From positions 1 through 8,858 of the forward strand of contig JAGSHP010000218.1 of the NCBI GenBank assembly GCA_029855925.1: DNA of 8,858 nucleotides, written 5' to 3'. Positions 5,291 to 8,858 of the stretch are shown here, piece by piece. Position numbers and translations under genes: made by a program. This stretch comes from Candidatus Thorarchaeota archaeon. Lineage in GTDB: Archaea > Asgardarchaeota > Thorarchaeia > Thorarchaeales > Thorarchaeaceae. The notes beneath the pieces were generated by a model, which was not told the DNA's origin, made no database searches, and saw only the letters and a program-made list of their open reading frames with translations. Each line of letters begins with the position of its first letter. The stretch's first letter is position 1.

Positions 5291-6280
5291 TTGACTAAAT
5301 CCGCAATAGAAATTAAAAATTTAACAAAGGTATTCATCTCTACAAGACGTAGAGCCATCATTGTACCAGTTGAGAGAAAGAGAGTCGAGGCCCTGAAGTC
5401 CGTAGATCTCGATATTCCACGAGGTCGTCTATATGGACTGCTGGGGCCAAACGGTGCAGGCAAGACGACCCTGATCAAGATTCTGGCAACGCTTGTGTTG
5501 CCAACCTCGGGAACAGCGAACATCATGGGCTACGATGTCCTCGGGGACTCGTCCTATGTTCGTGCGATAATCGGTGTCTGTCAGGGTAATGAAAGAAGCA
5601 TATACTGGAAGTTGTCAGCTCGAGAGAACCTGGTCTTCTTCGGGCGACTATACCGTCTCACTCAGAGTGAGGCAAAGGAACGCGCAGACGAGCTGTTAGG
5701 ACGGATGGATCTTCTAGAGAAGGCCGATGAGAAGGCAGAGAATCTCTCGCATGGCATGCGCATGAAGATCGTCTTCGCCCGCGCATTGATTCACGACCCC
5801 CCAATTCTTCTGCTGGATGAACCGACTCAGGGTCTTGACCCGACGTTTGCAACCGACCTGCGACAGTACGTTCGTGACAAGCTCAAGGACAAGACGATTC
5901 TGCTGACGACTCACTACATGCATGAAGCTGACATGCTGTGTGATCGAATCGCCCTCATCAACGAGGGTGAGATTAAGAGCCTTGGAACGCCTCACGAGCT
6001 AAAGGAGCGTGTACGTGACTATGACAGCCTTCACATAACCCTGAGGGGAGCGCCTCATCTTGAGAAGATCAGAGCCATTGATGATGTGTTGGCGGCAACA
6101 GTCCGAGAGCGAAACGGCGTGCACGAACTTGTGGTGACCGCTCATGACGGCTACGACCTCACACGACGACTGCTGAACATGCTCCACGACCAGGGCATTC
6201 GTGTGGAACAGTTCGAGGTGAAGGAACCAACACTTGATGACGTGTTCCTGCAGCTCACGGGAAGGAGGATTGAGGACTAG
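5291..6280 (+). CDS. ABC transporter ATPase, DrrA/NatA-type exporter subunit
   Basis: This 329-residue cytoplasmic ATPase powers an ABC-2 exporter. The motifs are complete: Walker A GPNGAGKTT (52-60), Q-loop Q98 followed by NERSIYWKLSARENL, signature LSHGM (152-156), Walker B ILLLDE (172-177), D-loop GLD (181-183) and switch histidine H208 (TTHYM). The C-terminal part (about 240-329) ends in KEPTLDDVFLQLTGR, typical of daunorubicin-resistance-type ATPases. An N-terminal basic insert, STRRRAIIVPVERKRVEAL (17-35), precedes the core strand, as in many archaeal members. Translation starts at TTG behind GGAGGGGAG. The stop overlaps the GTG of the next gene by one base, so the two are translationally coupled. 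The substrate cannot be read from the sequence; family members export drugs, lipids, sodium ions or polysaccharides. Confidence 0.95.
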   Translation: MTKSAIEIKNLTKVFISTRRRAIIVPVERKRVEALKSVDLDIPRGRLYGLLGPNGAGKTTLIKILATLVLPTSGTANIMGYDVLGDSSYVRAIIGVCQGNERSIYWKLSARENLVFFGRLYRLTQSEAKERADELLGRMDLLEKADEKAENLSHGMRMKIVFARALIHDPPILLLDEPTQGLDPTFATDLRQYVRDKLKDKTILLTTHYMHEADMLCDRIALINEGEIKSLGTPHELKERVRDYDSLHITLRGAPHLEKIRAIDDVLAATVRERNGVHELVVTAHDGYDLTRRLLNMLHDQGIRVEQFEVKEPTLDDVFLQLTGRRIED

Positions 6281-7173
6281 TGACAGTTGTTGAGACCACT
6301 GGCGATGAGGGCGACCTATCGGCAGACCATACCGAGTTCAAGGTACGTTCGCTCGACTGGTCCATATCCAAGCTCATTGCGCTCAAGAATCTCCGGATTG
6401 CGCTGCGCTATCCCGCAAACATCATCGTCTGGGGTATCATACCGCTCCTATGGATTGCACCCTACCTGTTGATGATGACGGCGATAGGCGGTTCGGCTGG
6501 AAACACCTACTTCAGTGAGATCTCGGGGTTTGACGACTTCATCCGCTTTGTGGTCATCGGATGGTTCGTCTACATGTACGTGGACAACTCGATCTGGGGC
6601 ATCGGGAACACGTTCCGCTGGGAACAGTTCAGCGGCACACTTGAGCCGCTGTTTCTTGCTCCGGTCCCACGAATCAGCATCCTGCTTGGGGGTGCCTTCT
6701 CCGACTCGGTGCAGACAACAATCTCCGCCCTTGTCCTACTGGCATTCTCGTGTCTGTTGTTCGGAGTCACATATTCAGTGACGATGATTCTTCCAGTGAT
6801 TATCGTGCTACTGCTCATGCTGTTCGCCCTCTTCGGATTTGGCTTTATGCTGGCTGGGCTGATCATTGTCTTCAAGGACCCTAGCGTTCTCACTGAGCTG
6901 GTTGACGCTGTGGTCTTTACAGTGACACCCGTGAACTATCCGATCGAGGTTCTGCCGAAGTATGCTCAGGTCCTCTCGTACCTTATGCCAGCGACTCTTG
7001 CGATAGGCATCATCAGAGAACTGACAATGACCGCAAGCTTCGAGCCTGGTTCATACCTCCTCGGAGTCTTGGGTCTTCTCAGTCTCCTTGCACTATTCTG
7101 GGCAGTCGGATTGGCCGTCTTCAGGTACGCGGAGCACTGGACCAAGGAACGTGGAAGCATGGGAGGCTTCTAG
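6280..7173 (+). CDS. ABC-2 type permease, first of two paralogues
   Basis: This 297-residue membrane subunit pairs with the ATPase just upstream. A hydrophilic N-terminal tail (1-45) precedes hydrophobic segments at about 47-69, 88-109, 145-164, 168-198, 205-222, 231-248 and 257-281, some of which may be re-entrant. The ABC-2 hallmark loop EQFSGTLEPLFLAPVPR (115-131) follows the second segment and is the expected contact region for the ATPase. The start is the GTG at 6280, overlapping the ATPase stop (TAGTG), with GGAGG about 11 bases before it. The protein ends KERGSMGGF, similar to RSRGALAQF at the end of the next gene's product, which fits an old duplication. The substrate is unknown. Confidence 0.92.
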   Translation: MTVVETTGDEGDLSADHTEFKVRSLDWSISKLIALKNLRIALRYPANIIVWGIIPLLWIAPYLLMMTAIGGSAGNTYFSEISGFDDFIRFVVIGWFVYMYVDNSIWGIGNTFRWEQFSGTLEPLFLAPVPRISILLGGAFSDSVQTTISALVLLAFSCLLFGVTYSVTMILPVIIVLLLMLFALFGFGFMLAGLIIVFKDPSVLTELVDAVVFTVTPVNYPIEVLPKYAQVLSYLMPATLAIGIIRELTMTASFEPGSYLLGVLGLLSLLALFWAVGLAVFRYAEHWTKERGSMGGF

Positions 7174-7174
7174 A

Positions 7175-8047
7175 ATGGATAATGATGAGTCTTTCAATGA
7201 GAGGCTGATGAGTCGCCGTGGCTGGCGGTCAGAGTTTCGTGCAGCCTGGGCCCTGTCAATCAAGACCTGGCAGATCGAGCTGTCCTACCCTCTGAGCATT
7301 CTGTGGTTCATCCTGATGCCATTCCTCTGGTTGATTCCGATGGTCCTCGCAGGTTCGGCTGTGAGTAGCGGGGCGAACTCCGCGTCACTTGCAGATATGA
7401 CCGGCATCTCCGACTGGATCACATACGTGGCAATCGGTACTGCACTGATGGGTCTGATCATCTCGACGCTATGGGGAACGGGTATGACTCTGCGGCGCGA
7501 GCAGAATGTGGGAACCCTTGAGACCCTGTTTACGACCCCTGTGGGAAGAACCACCTTCATCTGGGGTAATGGTCTTCACAATATCCAACATGGCGGTCTT
7601 GGAGTGATTCTTCAGCTAGGCGCTTCAATTCTCATCTTTGGTGTCACTATCAACGCCTGGGGGATATTCCCCGCCCTTGCCGTTGTTGCGCTGCTCGTCA
7701 TTGGCATGCAGGGTGTGGTCTATGCGGTTGCCAGCATTGTCCTGGTTGCGAAGCAAGGCTGGATGCTTGTGGAGTTTTTGGGAAGCACGCTCGTACTGCT
7801 TGCTCCTCTGTCGTACCCACTTGCTGTCCTGCCTCCTCTACTCCAAATGGCAGCGGCTGGTTCCCCGCTCAGCTGGGGCGCTGACGCATTTCGCAACTCG
7901 CTGGTCTTCGGACTTGCAGCTCCTGGCCTCATTCAGTCCATGCTGATGATGTTGTTGCTTGACGCGGTCTATCTCCTTGTCGGAGGCATCGTGTACAAGA
8001 CGACTCATAGGTGGGTCCGCAGCCGAGGTGCACTAGCACAGTTCTAG
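7175..8047 (+). CDS. ABC-2 type permease, second of two paralogues
   Basis: This 290-residue membrane subunit is the last gene of the operon. The frame is open upstream to 7088, but the ATG at 7175 is the right start. GGGAGG (7161-7166) stands eight bases before it, and only one base separates it from the previous stop. Hydrophobic segments lie at about 41-61, 83-104, 140-158, 162-192, 198-220 and 246-275. The ABC-2 loop EQNVGTLETLFTTPVGR (109-125) aligns directly with EQFSGTLEPLFLAPVPR of the first permease. Overall layout, the SYPL/NYPIEVLP-type segment and the C-terminus also match. A heterodimer of the two permeases on an ATPase homodimer is the simplest model (inference). A strong terminator follows immediately. 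Confidence 0.92.
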   Translation: MDNDESFNERLMSRRGWRSEFRAAWALSIKTWQIELSYPLSILWFILMPFLWLIPMVLAGSAVSSGANSASLADMTGISDWITYVAIGTALMGLIISTLWGTGMTLRREQNVGTLETLFTTPVGRTTFIWGNGLHNIQHGGLGVILQLGASILIFGVTINAWGIFPALAVVALLVIGMQGVVYAVASIVLVAKQGWMLVEFLGSTLVLLAPLSYPLAVLPPLLQMAAAGSPLSWGADAFRNSLVFGLAAPGLIQSMLMMLLLDAVYLLVGGIVYKTTHRWVRSRGALAQF

Positions 8048-8084
8048 GTTGGTTGAGTCTCTCAACCAACTTAATTTTATTTTC
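8048..8084 (+). terminator. intrinsic-type terminator of the ABC operon
   Basis: GTTGGTTGAG (8048-8057) and CTCAACCAAC (8061-8070) form a perfect 10-bp stem with a TCT loop. The T-rich stretch TTAATTTTATTTTC (8071-8084) follows. It starts at the base after the permease stop. On the opposite strand the stem is not followed by T, so it serves the rightward operon only. The converging methyltransferase gene ends at 8134 and shows no comparable terminator. Confidence 0.88.
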
Positions 8085-8133
8085 ATTCGACATTTGCTCC
8101 TTACAGGCGAGCTCGATAGGACCGGTTGTTGTT

Positions 8134-8858
8134 TTACTCCTTCGTTGCTCTAATCGAGAACATCAGAGGAATCTGCGTTTCGGAGTGCTCGTAGTACCAG
8201 TAGCCATCGTCGTGTTTCTTCAGGAACGGAAATTGCTGGAATGTGGTCATCGGAAACTCGTGAAGAAAGTGAATTCTCAGTCCCGCCCTTGCGATTGAGG
8301 TGACAATGTCGCCGATGCCATGGGCCCACTCATAGTCGGATATTGGCTCTATCTTGTCTCCCGTGTACGATCCGTCAACTTCGAAAGAGAGTGGTTCATT
8401 GCTGTGAAAGTAACTGTATCTTAGGTGAAAATCATCCTCAGCATCCGAATCAAAGATCCACGCCAATGGATGGTAGTCAATGATATAGAATAGTCCCCCT
8501 GGTTTCAGGAATCGGGCAATCACCTCAGCCCATCGGTTCAAATCGTTCAGCCAGCAGAGAACACCGTATGAAGTGAATACAATGTCAAACACCTCATCAA
8601 GCACGTCTGGAAGATCGTAGATGTTTGACTGGATGAATGTTGCCTCGAGCCTGGACTTCTCTGTCAGTTCTCTTGCCAGTCTAATGGACTCCTCGGAGAA
8701 ATCCACCCCTGTGACAACTGCCCCCTCTCGTGCCCACGACAGAGTGTCCAGACCGAAGTGGCATTGTAGATGTAGCAACGTCCTCCCTCTGACATCGCCG
8801 ACCTCTCCCAGTTCAATCGAGTCCAAGGTCGTGCAGCCCGCAAGAAATTCTCTTGTTC
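8134..8858 (-). CDS. class I SAM-dependent methyltransferase, 5'-truncated
   Basis: The frame is open from the right edge to a TAA at 8134-8136, giving 240 visible residues. A TTG at 8826 could be taken as a start, but the ten residues before it (ending REFLAGCTT) continue smoothly into the family's N-terminal region, so the true start is outside the window. The SAM-binding fold is clear. Motif I is the LLHLQCHFGLDTLSWAR segment (27-43), a version with LQCHFG where GxGxG is usual. The acidic ribose-binding residue is D52 in VTGVDFS. DIVFTSYGVLCW (91-102) and LKPGG (117-121) follow. The C-terminal part, rich in aromatic and His residues (about 205-230), would form the substrate side and does not identify the substrate. 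The gene converges on the ABC operon and is probably unrelated to it. Missing N-terminus: probably a few tens of residues. Confidence 0.9.
   Translation of the reverse strand, partial: TREFLAGCTTLDSIELGEVGDVRGRTLLHLQCHFGLDTLSWAREGAVVTGVDFSEESIRLARELTEKSRLEATFIQSNIYDLPDVLDEVFDIVFTSYGVLCWLNDLNRWAEVIARFLKPGGLFYIIDYHPLAWIFDSDAEDDFHLRYSYFHSNEPLSFEVDGSYTGDKIEPISDYEWAHGIGDIVTSIARAGLRIHFLHEFPMTTFQQFPFLKKHDDGYWYYEHSETQIPLMFSIRATKE

Noticed and set aside
5032..5526. 164-codon leftward open frame spanning the intergenic region and the start of the ABC ATPase
   Set aside because: More than half is antisense to the ATPase, including the mirror of Walker A. It has no family resemblance and the strand opposite has an intact conserved protein.
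7088..7174. Upstream 29-codon extension of the second permease to an ATG at 7088
   Set aside because: It overlaps the first permease's conserved last helix out of frame, and the ATG at 7175 has a good ribosome binding site.
8824..8826. TTG at 8826 as the start of the methyltransferase
   Set aside because: The frame continues to the right edge with plausible family sequence, and no ribosome binding site precedes the TTG at the right distance.
1..8858. CRISPR array, tRNA or rRNA genes, insertion sequence or attachment site
   Set aside because: No regularly spaced direct repeats, cloverleaf with CCA-proximal arm, transposase or integrase, or flanking direct repeats were seen on either strand.

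Overview
The window reads as a piece of a mesophilic-looking archaeal chromosome, with roughly half G+C by eye. The evidence for an archaeon is indirect. AT-rich TATA-like boxes, not -35/-10 pairs, precede several genes. Strong GGAGG-type ribosome binding sites sit in front of ATG, GTG and TTG starts. The ABC ATPase has the long basic N-terminal insert that I associate with archaeal drug-export-type ATPases. Against this, the threonyl-tRNA synthetase is of bacterial type. An Asgard or Thermoplasmata-like archaeon, or a bacterium rich in archaeal-type genes, would fit. I cannot place it further.

Layout. The left two thirds (1 to about 4980) is a leftward block. It holds a 3'-truncated gene for a MuiA-family (DUF4140/DUF4139) protein, thrS, a small four-helix membrane protein, a 53-residue rubredoxin, and a larger membrane protein of unknown family with a polyglutamate tail. 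A divergent AT-rich intergenic region (4980-5290) with several inverted repeats follows. Next is a compact rightward operon (5291-8047) of one ABC ATPase and two related ABC-2 permeases, closed by a strong hairpin-plus-T-tract terminator. A leftward class I methyltransferase gene enters from the right edge and is cut off at its 5' end.

How the genes work together. The ATPase and the two paralogous permeases almost certainly form one export complex, probably with a permease heterodimer, because the genes overlap or nearly touch. The other genes are ordinary housekeeping (ThrS), redox (rubredoxin) or unknown, and nothing visible ties them into one pathway.

No mobile element, CRISPR array, tRNA, rRNA or clear new defence system is visible. 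The most notable unexplained signal is RNA structure in the leaders of the leftward genes. An 18-pair interrupted inverted repeat between thrS and the MuiA-family gene would bury that gene's ribosome binding site. A smaller perfect hairpin overlaps the ribosome binding site of thrS itself.
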